A program made the translations under genes and the position numbers. A stretch of DNA of 64,000 nt from positions 514,848,224 through 514,912,223 of the forward strand of contig NC_092872.1 in the NCBI RefSeq assembly GCF_028372415.1, in the 5' to 3' direction. The notes beneath the pieces are model-generated. The model was not told where the DNA came from, searched no databases, and saw only the letters and a program-made list of their open reading frames with translations. How positions within the stretch are numbered: position 1 is the stretch's first letter; each line of letters begins with the position of its first letter. This document shows, in pieces, positions 54,009-64,000 of the stretch. The DNA is from Notamacropus eugenii. Lineage: Eukaryota; Chordata; Mammalia; Diprotodontia; Macropodidae.

Positions 54009-54377
54009 GCAAGAGTCACAGAACCCCTGACCTCTGCACTCCCCGGGGGCGCCTGGAACTCGCGGGACCTGCCTCCCGGACTCGTCCTCCCCGTCGGGGG
54101 CCCGGGGGAGTAGTGAGGGGGTGCAACTTAGTGCTTTCTCCTCCCCCCACCCTCGGGCTATCGCGGTCGCCCCGGACCTTTGTAGCCTGACCTCCAGCCA
54201 TCTTTGATTTCCGACTTCCTAAAATAACCCGCGGTGAGCTAATGGGGTCCTGGCAGTTGGGGAACGGGTGTTGTGTGTGGCAAGGGGTCGCTTTTTTTTT
54301 CCGGAGCGAATTCTCGACTTTGAGGGAAGACGCACGTTTTGAGGACGCTCTACCCCTCTGACGCTGGGTCCCCACAA

Positions 54378-54469
54378 TGTGTGGGGGCGGGATGGGGACT
54401 GGGAGAGGTCGGGGGGAGGGGAAAGGGATGGTTGGGGCGGGGTGGAGAAATTGGGGACTTGGGGGGTTG
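54378..54469 (+). other. G-run cluster in intron 1
   Basis: More than ten G runs of three or more within about 90 bases on the coding strand, inside the CpG island. Confidence 0.8.
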
Positions 54470-57229
54470 GTCTTTGCGTTTTTAAGCGTCTCTCTGGGGG
54501 TAGACGGGTCCCCCTCGACCCCGACCCTTCCTAGTCGTTCCCCCGTCCCCCCGGACTTAGGGGTGGAAAGTTTTTTAGCTACTTCGCCTCTGGCAGTTCC
54601 AAATGACTTAGATATTCAAGCTCCACTATCTCCGTTTTTTCCTTCCCCCTTCTCACCCCCACCCTCGCCGCCAAATTGTCTACGATCGTGGGTGTGGGTG
54701 TTGGTTGCACAGTTACTACTAAGTTCTGGGTTCTCTCCTCGTAACTAATTTCTGAGACACTGAAAGCAGCTATTTGGGGCGAGGGAGGTGAAGATCGAAG
54801 AGGTCTCGGCCCCGAGTTTCAATTCCGACCCATTGATATGTGAAGGAGAACTGGAATTTCTATTGGTTCCAAATTAATCATTCTTGAAATAGTTATAGTT
54901 AAATAAGTTAAAAGCCACACCCTCCTCCCGGGAGGGATTTGGTGGTGTGCTTTTAAAAAGCAACTTTGCTTTTTAGCTCTACTTCTGACCCAAACTCCCT
55001 CCATTTTAACTTGTTTTTTAAAAGTAGCTCTAGTCCTGAAGCCCTTGAGCGCTTGCACGAACACATTGGGGTTGTAAGGTTTTTGGGGGGGAGGGAGCCC
55101 CAAATGTGTTGGGGGGGGTCTGGCTAATGGTGACTGGGGGAGCTTAGATTCGACCAGAAGGCAATAAATCCCATGTTTAATGCATGACTGTTTTTTCTTT
55201 GTGCCTTCGGTTAGGCTGGGGGGCGGAGGTGATGATTCCACATGTAAATCGCAGCCCACTGCTGGAGAGCTGCCTCTAGGGACCAGCCAAAGACAAAAGG
55301 GTTAACGTTGGGGGCTGCACGCTTGATTTGGGGGTGGCGGGAGGAGTCAACTAAGCTGTGCGAATTTTCTTTCCAGAAGGGCTTACCTGAGTGCGTTGTG
55401 TCTTATTTCAGAGCAAAAAGTTGGGAGTAAAATTTGGATCCTTAATTTCAAAAAGTTCCTTTCTCAAAGACCGCGCAGTTTCGGACCATTCTTGTTTTAA
55501 AGTACCCTCGAGGTGTTCTCACTTTTGGATGGGGGGGGAGGTGTCTTTGTTAATCCGAAGCAAGTTTGTACTTAATTTCGGGTCTTATTAGTTGCTAGCG
55601 TACTGTATCTATGTATTCCGGTGGAAAACTGAACTGCCAGCTGGCGCCATCTAGAGTTCAGATAAAAACTAGCTCGTAAACCGTCATCCTCTTTCCCCTC
55701 CCCCCTATCATCTTTCCCCAGGTAACTCACACCTTGTCTTGTTTTTGTTTTTTGAAGTAGTTTTGGGTAAAGCTGGGCAGCTGAGGTCTCCGGGCCTCAT
55801 CTGGTGTTGACACTGCTCCCCTCCCCAATTGTAGAACCCTAGAAGCCCTGGGTTCCACAAGCTTTCCCCGGTTTAGTTGCTTTTTAGGGTCCCCCACCAA
55901 CCTAAGGGAGGGTTTCTCTTTTTTCTCTTTTGCAGTGAAGTTAAGAGCTCCCTTCAACTGGGGCACAAACTGCTGAGATTCAACCTGAAAGCATAACATC
56001 TATCAACTATTGTTTATGATTGCTATCAGAAGCAGTGAGGGGGGGGAAACCTTGAAAAAGCCTCTGTTCCTCCGGGGAAGAGGTTTTCTCTTACAGTTGG
56101 AATTTGGAGGACTTTTTAAATTCCCAGATCTGTGTTTTGAAAGCATTAGTCACTGATAGAAGAAAATCTTGGTGAAATAGAACAAAAGACTTTAAAATAC
56201 CATTAATGCTCTACTCAGGTTATTTATGATTGAGCTAGGGGCCTAGGTGTATATGCTTTTTAAGGTTGGACAGACCTAATTTGCAAGGTAATTTGAGACC
56301 CACCTCTGAAAACAATGCCATTTTTGGGAGGAAAATGGTTTGGTAGCAGGACAATCAATTAGCAGATCAAAAAATCAGCAGGTGGTCAGAGGAATAATGC
56401 TACATACCGAAAATTAGCATTTTCTCTAAAGGGTTTAAAATGCCCATTGTGCCATATGGGATTACCATCTTTAAAGTCTAAGATTTATACCTTAAATACT
56501 GGCTATCTAAATTTTAAGAATAAAAAAATCTCATCATTTAGAAGGAAAGAGTACTGTTTCAGAGCTTCCACATTAAGCTCATAAACTTACTGGAAATACT
56601 GGAAATGTGAAGTTTAAGGGTTAAGGGGAGGCTCTTATGAAGCATGGAAAAGCTGTGACTGGAAGCTTCTGCTGGGTACATACTATTAGATTCTGTTTAA
56701 ATTTCAGAATGTGATTGGTAGGGGAAAAGGGAAAAGAAGCATGCATATTTCTTAACTTGATGCTTGACTTCTATTTGACCACTTAAAAAGTTTGCATTGC
56801 AAAATGTGTGCTGCCTCCTACAAAGAATGTAGCATTTGAGAGCATCACCAAGAAAAGATACTTTGTGGTTGATTAATTTTCAACCCCACTCAAAATTTTT
56901 GGAGTTTATTTATTCCACACCTACTGTGTGCAACTGCTGCCCCAGGCAGTGTTCTAAAAAAAAATAACCTTGCCCTTCCTAGCCTGTTTCATAGTGTTTG
57001 GCGTTAGAGTTGTGACATGGATGTCAGACTTAGAATTGGGATACTCTGAGTTGGCAGCAAAGTCAAGAGTTCTGGAGAGTGGCTTGTTTATTTTTGGTAT
57101 TAGTTTGCACAGATGTTGGAGTCCTGGTCTTATTTTAATGTTAAAATATTCTCTTTCAGAACTTTTACTAAGAGAAGCACAATTAATTTTGAATCTTGTA
57201 TCCATTTCTCTTGCTTACCCCAGTTTTTC

Positions 57230-57300
57230 TCATTTCCCCTCATTTTACAGATGGGGGAACCTGAAGTTTGGAAAGGTACACACACAAGTAGCAAGCTTAC
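57230..57300 (-). mobile_element. MIR-like scrap in intron 1
   Basis: 'cattttacagatgggggaac' then 'acacacaagtagcaagct'. An L2-end scrap also lies at about 56900-56965. Confidence 0.5.
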
Positions 57301-57794
57301 CTTTGCTTGGATATTTCCAGCACAGGTTCTTGGAATCTAAAGCCAACCCACATTGCTCTGTGTATCTTGTAGCTTTCTGGCATTTTAAATGTCATTGAGG
57401 TTTTGTTTTTTACATCAAACTCCGTTTTCCAGTCTTTCCTCTTCCACAAGCAGGGGAGCCATCTCTTTTAACAAAGATTGGGGGAAGGGCACAGTTAGCA
57501 ACACCAACATGAAATTTCTCCATGTATTATTACATACTTAAGGCTTTTTTTTTTTTTAGTACTTTCCTCTCACTGTGAAGATTCAAAGCAATATTTCATT
57601 AGGCTTCCATTTAGAAAGTTATAATCATCTTGCAGCCACAGTTTTGGAGAAAAACTAATTTGGATAGGGAATTGTAAGCCTCTAATATAGTAATATTTAT
57701 GTGATTTAGTAGTGCTCTGCTATCCATATTTTAAGATTCCCATTAAGCTGAATGAGAACGAGCTGCGGAGTTTTCAGGTTTGAGCCTACATCTC

Positions 57795-58005
57795 TGGGAA
57801 CTGGACACTTGAAAAAGCCTCAGATACTGTTAGCTGTGTGTCCTTGAACAAGTCACTTAACCCCTTAGCCTCAGTTTCCTCAATTGTAAAATGAGAATAA
57901 TAGTACTGTCACTCAGAATTGTTGGAAACTGTGGTATTTGTAAAACACTTAGCACAGTGTCTGTCACATAGTAACTGCTGTGTAAAATGCTACGTGTTAT
58001 TACAG
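57795..58005 (+). mobile_element. CORE-SINE with MIR-like tail in intron 1
   Basis: 'gaacaagtcacttaacccct', 'tcctcaattgtaaaatgaga', 'cttagcacagtgtctgtcac'. Confidence 0.85.
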
Positions 58006-59296
58006 TGCGATAGTAGCAGTCTTTGGTTGCTAAGGCCATTTTGAAAAGTACCTTGGGTCTAAAATTCTCTCCCCCCCAAAATTACAACTGTCCCCATAGT
58101 TGTCTTGCCTTCACCTAATAACTGTTTTTTACTTTAAAAAATGGTTGAGAACCGGAGGAGAAACTTGTAAGCCATCTAAATACCTACCTCACTTTTTACA
58201 AAGAAAGAAACTGAGGTTCAATGACTCGCACTTGCCTGACTTCAAGATTAGAACAGCTCAGGATTTGTATACATCAAACTAAGACTGGAGCAGTACTATT
58301 GCAGCAGTGGCACTTAGAGTAGAACCTAAACTTTGGAATGTGTTAGTATTTGGCTGAAGTATTCCTTTAAAGGTTTGTAAATCTCCTTCGCCATTCATTC
58401 TAGAATAACCTGTCCTATTTTGGATTTTAATTTAATCCTGATCTTCTTTTAATGAGTTTCAGATTGGATGTAGAAAGAGTAAAGACAAGAATTAAAAATA
58501 AAGCATGGGCTTTATCCTAGACTTATACTTATCACTTAGGATTTCTGCTTTGTAACTTTAAGGAGGGAAAACATAATTGCCCTTTTATTTTCAGGAGGTC
58601 TGATTATGTTTTCTTTTTCTTAATCTACTTAATACAGTTTCCTTATTTTTTAATATAGAAACAAGCGAGGAGTTAAGTTAAAATGCAATCAAGATACTGT
58701 TTAGAGTTTGCTAGGTTCTTGAGTATTTCATCTCGTATTGTATAGGATGATGGCTTGCTTACAATAGTAGGTTATTTTCTATCCATTTGGCAGTGATTGA
58801 ATCTAAAACCCCTGCTGGGTGTCCGGCATTCTTCTAACTTATTGGATACCTAGATGCTGAGAGATAACATTCCTGAAATTCGGGGAGGTGGAGAGATGGG
58901 AAAACAGTGCAGAAGTACAATCCCTATTTTTTTTTTTTTTAAGAGGTTAACCGGAGTGCATGAACAATGTTCTTCCAAGGCCCCTCTTGCTACTTTGCAA
59001 ACACTGATACAGTATTTGGACAGAGGTGATCTTGAATGTAGACATGCTTCACAGGTTTGCTTTGTACACAAGTAAACCCCTACGTTGAAGTTTAAGACTG
59101 TCAAGTATGATGTTACTGATAACGGTTTCTCTTAGGTAAAGAGTGTCAAATCAGGCTTGTGTAGTAAATGTTTTTAGGTGGTCTTATTGTAAATCCATCT
59201 GGGGAACCATTTATTGTCCTTGGCCTCAGCAATTATAATTTTTAAAATCTTGCTATCTTATGTTTCTTTAGTAATTATAGCATAAGAAACCTTGGG

Positions 59297-59935
59297 TCAG
59301 TCAGTCAGACAATTTATTAAGTACCTACTATGTGGCAGGCACTGGGTAGGCAAAGAAAGGTAAAAGACTGTCAAGGAGCTCACAGTCTGGGAGACAGTGG
59401 GCAGACAACTACGTACAAACAAGTTATGTGCAGGAAATAATTAGCAGAAGGGAGGCACTAGAATTATGAGGGATCAGGAAGAACTCCCTCTAGAAGGTGG
59501 GACTTGAAGGAAGCCAGGAGGCTGAGCTTGAGGAGGGAGAGAGAACATTCTCTTCATAGTGCACAGTGAATGAAAGTGCCTAGAGTTGGGAGTTTCTTGT
59601 GCCAGGCGCTGCAAGAAGGCTGTCACTGGATGAAAGAGTACGTAGTGGGGTGTCAGGTAGGAGAAGGCCAGATGATGAAGAGTTTTTAACACCAAACCAT
59701 ATTTTATATTTGATCCTGTGGTTAGGGAGTCACAAGAAGTGGGGGCGTGGCATTTGACCTGTTCTTTAGGATGCTCACTTGGACAGTTGAATCTGATGGA
59801 CTGAAGTGAGGAGAGACTGGCCCAACCAGCAGCTGTTGCAGTAGCCTGGGAGGAGGGTGATAAGACCTGTACTCTAGTAGTGGCAATGTCAGAAGAGAAG
59901 GGGGCATAAGTAAGAATTAAGGAGGGGAAAATTAA
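59297..59935 (-). mobile_element. L2 LINE 3' region in SALL4 intron 1
   Basis: Long minus-strand copy: 'tttattaagtacctactatg', 'gggacttgaaggaagccagg', 'tatatttgatcctgtggtta' and 'ccagcagctgttgcagtagc' in the expected order. Confidence 0.88.
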
Positions 59936-60031
59936 CAGGAAGTATCATGACTAGTCAAAGTCAGAGCTGAGATTTTAATCCAGGTCTCTTGATAATCACA
60001 TTTTAACATTCCTTTTGCTCTGTCACCTAGT

Positions 60032-60230
60032 ACAGTGGGTTCTCAGTAGTCCAGGGATCCTGGAATCTGGCCCATTGGTCCATGAGGTCAAAACTTTTGA
60101 TGTTTGATGTTTTGAAGTTTTAGACAGATGTAACCTATATAAATAAAAGCTGTTAAGAGTCCTCAGTTTTGTTTTGTTTTTTTTTAAGAATACAAAGAAG
60201 TCCTGAAACAGAAAAGTTTGAGAACTCACT
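60032..60230 (+). mobile_element. Charlie-like hAT element in SALL4 intron 1
   Basis: 'gtgggttctcagtagtccag', 'ccatgaggtcaaaacttttg' and 'agaaaagtttgagaactcac' give both ends. Confidence 0.72.
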
Positions 60231-60364
60231 GATCCTCATCCACAGCCCTACAATTTCATAGAACCATAAATCTAGACCTAGGAAGGGATGGCAAATTAAG
60301 CATTCTTTCCGTCATGCCACATTCCTCTTTCACTTGAGTTGTAAGGCAGGGAGCACAGCATTTG

Positions 60365-60480
60365 TTACTAGACTCTAGGGACTCGGAGACCTGGCCTCCA
60401 GCCCGTTCTCATTTATTTATTGTTGCAAGTTCTCTCAGGTTTGGGCCTTAGTTTCCTCCTGTAAGATAAGAAGTTGTTTC
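60365..60480 (+). mobile_element. MIR-like SINE fragment in intron 1
   Basis: 'gacctggcctccagcccgtt' and 'ccttagtttcctcctgtaag'. A minus-strand L2 scrap follows at 60505-60570. Confidence 0.6.
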
Positions 60481-62054
60481 TAACATGATGCTGATAGCTA
60501 GGAAACAGAAGGAAAGAGAGGGGATATTCTCTCAGCCCACAAGGAGATTAGATTCTATCAGGGAAAGATAGTTTTTATGAGTGGATATATGATGGAAGAA
60601 GCAACAATGGCTTCATAGCCAGAACCAGTCCTGAGTCGGCCTAGGACTCATGGCATGTACTCTAGGTATGTGAAGACTATTGACTTACACCAATGAAAAA
60701 TAAGTATAGTAAACCCCCTTCCTTAAAAAAAAATCATCTAAAGTGGAATGGTGCTATGTGGTATGAATAGTCAAATCAAAAGGTGTCAGAAGGGAAGAAA
60801 ACCTCAGTATGGGTTATTTTTCAAGACATTAAAAGGGATATGAATGCATAGGCAAGAGTGGTAACAGCAACAATTTGAGCAAGGCACGTAGTGTTACAGA
60901 ATATAGATGTCTTTGAGGAAGGAAAAGAGGGACGGTGACTGGGCCTTAAAACAAATGGGAGGGTCTTGAAAGATAGGTCTTTTAATTTTATTTTTAAAAG
61001 AATACCAGAAACTACTGCCTTTCTGTGAGTTATAAATCTAAAAATGGTTCCATGTATATTTCTTTTTAAAGTAGAAAAAGTGGTTTGGGCTTGGAGTTAG
61101 TTGGATTTTACTTCCAAATAGCCTCTCAGTGATCCCAGATTAAAAAAAAATCTTTGATCCAAAGTCAATACCATAAAAATTAAGGGGAAATGAAAGAGTA
61201 ATGTTCTTGCCTCTACAATGATAGTACTTCGACGCTTTCGTTTAAACCATTTACCAAAAACATCTCCAAGTTCTAGGCTAGGTAGACTGTCCAGTTTCAG
61301 ATGTGACTTTACTGAGGTCAGTCAGATAAGTGGGATTTGACCTTTAATTTTGATTCCTTTAACTTTAATTTTTCCATAGGGACTTTGGGATGTATAAAAA
61401 CTTGTGACCTTGCTGCCTAATGTCAAATTGTAAGTTTAGTATGAGACTGAAAGGCAGGGATCTCTGGTTTGGATCCCTTACTGTTCTTAAAGGCTGCTTG
61501 TTCTTTAGGGAGTGAATACGAAAGTCTTTCAGAGAGAGTTTCTAACTTAAGAACATTAGACTTGAAAGTAACTCATCAGATATATACAGCTGTAAGAGTT
61601 TTCAGGAATGCTTTGAAAAGCTGAGATCATTTAAGGGAGCTTAACTGTGGGGCAAACTCTTGGAAACCAGTATTTTGGGGCAGGGAGATTGGTGACAAAC
61701 TTTATACTGGACAAATGGGATGATTTGATTTCCTTTTATAACTGACTTAAAGTTTTGAGACCAGTCAGGAATTGTCTGAGCTTTATTAATTGGCCCATTT
61801 TATGAATGGACTCAAACACTGATTTCTTAATTCCTAGCTGATTACAGCTGTGGGTACTAGGAGGCTTAATTTTTACCATATAGTACTTAATGTGATAATT
61901 TCATAGTTACAAGTATTTGACATTGGGAGGTTCTCTTGGTATCTTGATGGGCTTCTATTTACACCCACTTTGGCCATTGTTCCTGGACCCTGAATTTAGG
62001 TTCCCACTGTAACTATTCAACTACTTTCAGCAGAGGGGAAAGGATTGATAATTG

Positions 62055-62185
62055 CACGTACTATGTTCCAGGGACTGTGCCAAAGACTTTACATTCTCAA
62101 AACAAATCTTCAATGTCTGATGCTGTGCAGCTTTGAACTCTGGGGCTTTCTGATTTCAGCCCCATCACTATCTACTGTGCCCCTT
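62055..62185 (-). mobile_element. MIR/CORE-SINE fragment in intron 1
   Basis: 'tactatgttccagggactgt' and 'cagctttgaactctggggct'. The CORE is largely deleted. Confidence 0.6.
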
Positions 62186-62616
62186 GCCTGGATGGGGGAA
62201 AAATTCCCAACAAGTGAAAGTTAGGGGAAACCTTTTGCCTCTCACTGCATTTTAACCTCTCCCAGTTCATGTGAAAGACCACCAACCAGCTTCTCTTTCT
62301 GAGCTTTAACCTTCACAGCTAAGCTGCAAGGTGAATATGAACAACAGTTCAATAGAAGGTTGGATTTGAAGTTAAGGGGCCAAAATTTGTCTCACCTTTA
62401 ATGCTTTTATAGTTGTTTAGTTTGGGAAAGTTATTTAATCTCAGACTTCAGTTTAATAAATGTTTGTAAAATGGGTTACATTTGATAATCTCAGATTTAA
62501 ATGAAAGGACGCACTGTGGTCAACCTCTCCTTACCTTCTTTTCCAGCTCAGAGCTCCTCCATCCCCTCCTTGCCCAGTGTTCGTTTTGTTGTATCTGTCA
62601 TAACCTCCTAGGGCTG

Positions 62617-62846
62617 CTTTGTTGTTGTTCAATCTGGTTTGACTCTTCATGACCCCATTTAGAGTAGATACTAGAGGGGTTTGCTACATCTTCTCCAGCT
62701 CCATTTAAAGATGAGGAAACTGAGACAGAGGCTTAAGCTTCCTCCCAGGGTCATACAGCTAAGTGTCTGAGGCCAGATTTGAACTCAGGAAAAAGAGTCC
62801 TGACTCCAGACCCAGCACTCTATCCACTGTACCACCTAGTTGTGCC
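62617..62846 (-). mobile_element. Full-length CORE-SINE close to SALL4 exon 2
   Basis: 'gactcttcatgaccccattt', 'gaggaaactgagacagaggc', 'cagggtcatacagctaagtg', 'cactctatccactgtaccac'. It ends about 220 bases upstream of the exon 2 acceptor. Confidence 0.92.
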
Positions 62847-63018
62847 CTCTAAGGCTGCTAGACTACCAAGTTTTTCCTCCTGTGGTATTATGCCAGTTTT
62901 GGAAACACTTGTGAGGTGAACAACTTCTAAGGTACACCTGACTAAATATCCTATTGACAAACACTGTCTTCTCAGGTATATCCCAGTATTTGGATGGTAT
63001 ATAGTTTGTTGTCTGTGT

Positions 63019-63066
63019 TAAATTTTTTTTTTTCTTTTTTTTTTTCTTTTTTTTTTTAAACCTCAG
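63019..63066 (+). other. SALL4: Polypyrimidine tract and 3' splice site of SALL4 intron 1
   Basis: Three T runs separated by single C residues span about 63021-63057, followed by AAACCTCAG. The tract is unusually long and pure for a splice acceptor and is probably length-polymorphic. Confidence 0.85.
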
Positions 63067-64000
63067 GTGGTCCACCAAACTGCCCTGGAGATGGAGAGGG
63101 AATAAGAGGAAGAGTTAAACGATGTCGAACTGAGGAAACTAGTATCTGTGAGAAATGCTGTGCAGAGTTCTTCAGCCTTTCCGAATTCTTGGAACATAAG
63201 AAAAATTGCACTAAAAATCCACCTGTCTTAATCATGAATGACAGTGAAGGGACAGCACCTCCTGAGGTCTTTACAGAAGTTACTCCAGCCCAATCAGAGA
63301 ATTTTCCAATTGATCGTTTGGAAAGTCAGGGCAATAAAGACAGTCGTTCAAAGAATTGCACTGGTTCTGTGGATAAGAAAGAGAAGTCTGGTGTGGAGGC
63401 CGGAGCCTATCTCAAAACAGAGCCCACAGCCTCTGCTACACCCCATGGCATAAGCTATTTACCAAAAGGCAAAGTTCCCAACACTAATGTGACTTTACAA
63501 ACACTACGGGGGACCAAGGTAGCTGTGAATCAGAGGAGTGCTGATGCTGTGTCTTTACCAGTCCAGGGCTTTGGCACATTCCCTATGATCTTGGAACAGC
63601 TAATGAGTCTCCAGCAACAACAGCTTCAGCAAATCCAGCTTACTGAGCAGATCCGTGTGCAAATGACCATGATGGCCACCAGTGGTCAGCATCCATCAGT
63701 GTCTCATGGTTCTGACCCTTTGAAAACACTGGGTACTCATATGTCCCAACATCTCTCCACTGCTTTGGCTTTAGTTGGACAAAAGGCTGGAAGCCAGAGC
63801 TTGTCACTGGAATCCTTGAAACAAGGCAAACTACCTCATGCCAATATAGGCATCCCAACTGCTGGCTCAGTGGCCTCTGGGCTACCATCTTTCTCTTTAA
63901 AGTCTGATGCAAACAGGATCCTTCCTAACGCAATGTCTCGACTTCCAAATCCTTTACTACCTCAGTCATCAGGCTCAGTTCTTTTCCAGAACCCATTCCC
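63067..64000 (+). CDS. SALL4: SALL4 coding exon 2, 5' part (residues 48-357, runs off the window)
   Basis: This is the large central exon of SALL4, entered at a polypyrimidine-CAG acceptor (63061-63066). It joins exon 1 in frame by completing Gly47 and stays open to the window end, which falls inside codon 358. Visible parts in order: a basic patch KRCR at residues 64-67, where human SALL4 has the nuclear-localisation motif KRLR; the N-terminal C2HC zinc finger with C74, C77, H90 and C94; a sumoylation-type LKTE motif at K163; the segment KGKVPNTNVTLQTLRGTKVA, typical of SALL4; a glutamine-rich helix (about residues 222-245) that mediates SALL dimerisation; and a Ser/Leu-rich linker. The paired C2H2 DNA-binding fingers lie beyond the window. 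SALL1 and SALL3 fit less well, because the NPPVLIMNDSEG block after the finger is characteristic of SALL4. Confidence 0.97.

Larger units (their letters stand above)
53200..54720. promoter_or_regulatory. SALL4: CpG island over SALL4 exon 1 and proximal intron 1
   Basis: CpG dinucleotides are frequent from just upstream of the start codon to about 54.7 kb and rare elsewhere in the window. The island covers exon 1 and contains several long G or C runs. It marks SALL4 as a CpG-island promoter. Edges are estimated by eye. Confidence 0.8.
53477..63066 (+). other. SALL4: SALL4 intron 1
   Basis: About 9.6 kb between coding exons 1 and 2, with a GTAAGT donor and a T-rich tract followed by CAG at the acceptor. 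The first 1.2 kb is CpG- and G-rich. The rest holds SINE, L2 and hAT remnants listed separately. Between about 54720 and 56880, and between about 60620 and 62050, I recognise no repeat or gene, so intronic enhancers could lie there. Confidence 0.92.

Noticed and set aside
53644..54748. Several frames of 100-130 codons in both strands of the CpG island
   Set aside because: GC-rich sequence has few stop codons. They lie in SALL4 intron 1 and have low-complexity Pro/Gly/Arg content.
63238..63453. Frame starting MTVKGQHLL
   Set aside because: It is the +1 shadow of the SALL4 exon 2 frame.

Overview
The window looks like marsupial nuclear DNA. It is AT-rich and CpG-poor outside one promoter. It is full of tRNA-headed CORE-SINEs with the tail usual in marsupials ('aaatggcaaaccact', 'gccaagaaaacccca'), L2 and L3/CR1 LINE remnants, L1 3' ends, an RTE LINE with its SINEs, and several hAT-type elements. 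The exact species cannot be read from the sequence. A short SINE subtype with a poly-A tail (about 50186-50320) leans towards an Australian lineage, but that is a weak inference.

One protein-coding gene is recognised: the 5' part of SALL4, on the + strand. Coding exon 1 is 53338-53476. It encodes the N-terminal NuRD-recruiting motif and ends at a consensus GTAAGT donor. Intron 1 is about 9.6 kb. Exon 2 starts at 63067 and stays open to the window edge. Together they encode residues 1-357, covering the C2HC zinc finger, a KRCR basic patch and the glutamine-rich dimerisation segment. The paired C2H2 fingers lie beyond the window. Exon 1 sits in the only CpG island (about 53200-54720), preceded by a repeat-free promoter block with CCAAT, E-box, octamer-like and A/T-rich homeodomain-type sites.

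The first 52 kb hold no gene I can support. In eutherians the DNA upstream of SALL4 is a long intergenic interval towards ZFP64, and this fits that picture. Region by region: 0-13 kb has MIR/CORE-SINE and L2 fragments, many nested. 13.3-15.1 kb is a 5'-truncated RTE LINE with decayed reverse-transcriptase reading frames and an 11-bp target-site duplication. 16-20 kb is an L2 interrupted by an L1 end, plus an hAT element interrupted by a SINE. 22-23, 27-29, 32.8-34.3 and 47-49.7 kb are repeat-poor blocks and the best places to look for distal SALL4 enhancers. 31.5-32.6 kb is an L1 end carrying two SINE insertions. 35.1-36.2 kb holds L1 and hAT elements nested in each other. 37.9-38.7 kb is an RTE endonuclease fragment on the minus strand, itself hit by a 48-bp retroposed fragment. 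39.2-40.0 kb is L2 reverse-transcriptase sequence. 41.2-42.5 kb is an L3/CR1 tail split by an L1 end containing a 31-unit AC microsatellite.

No CRISPR array, operon, tRNA gene or novel defence-type system is present. The notable content is regulatory (SALL4 promoter and candidate enhancers), lineage variation in SALL4, and a clear record of nested retrotransposition. Repeat family names come from recognition and were not checked with RepeatMasker. Boundaries of old repeats are approximate to about 10-30 bases.
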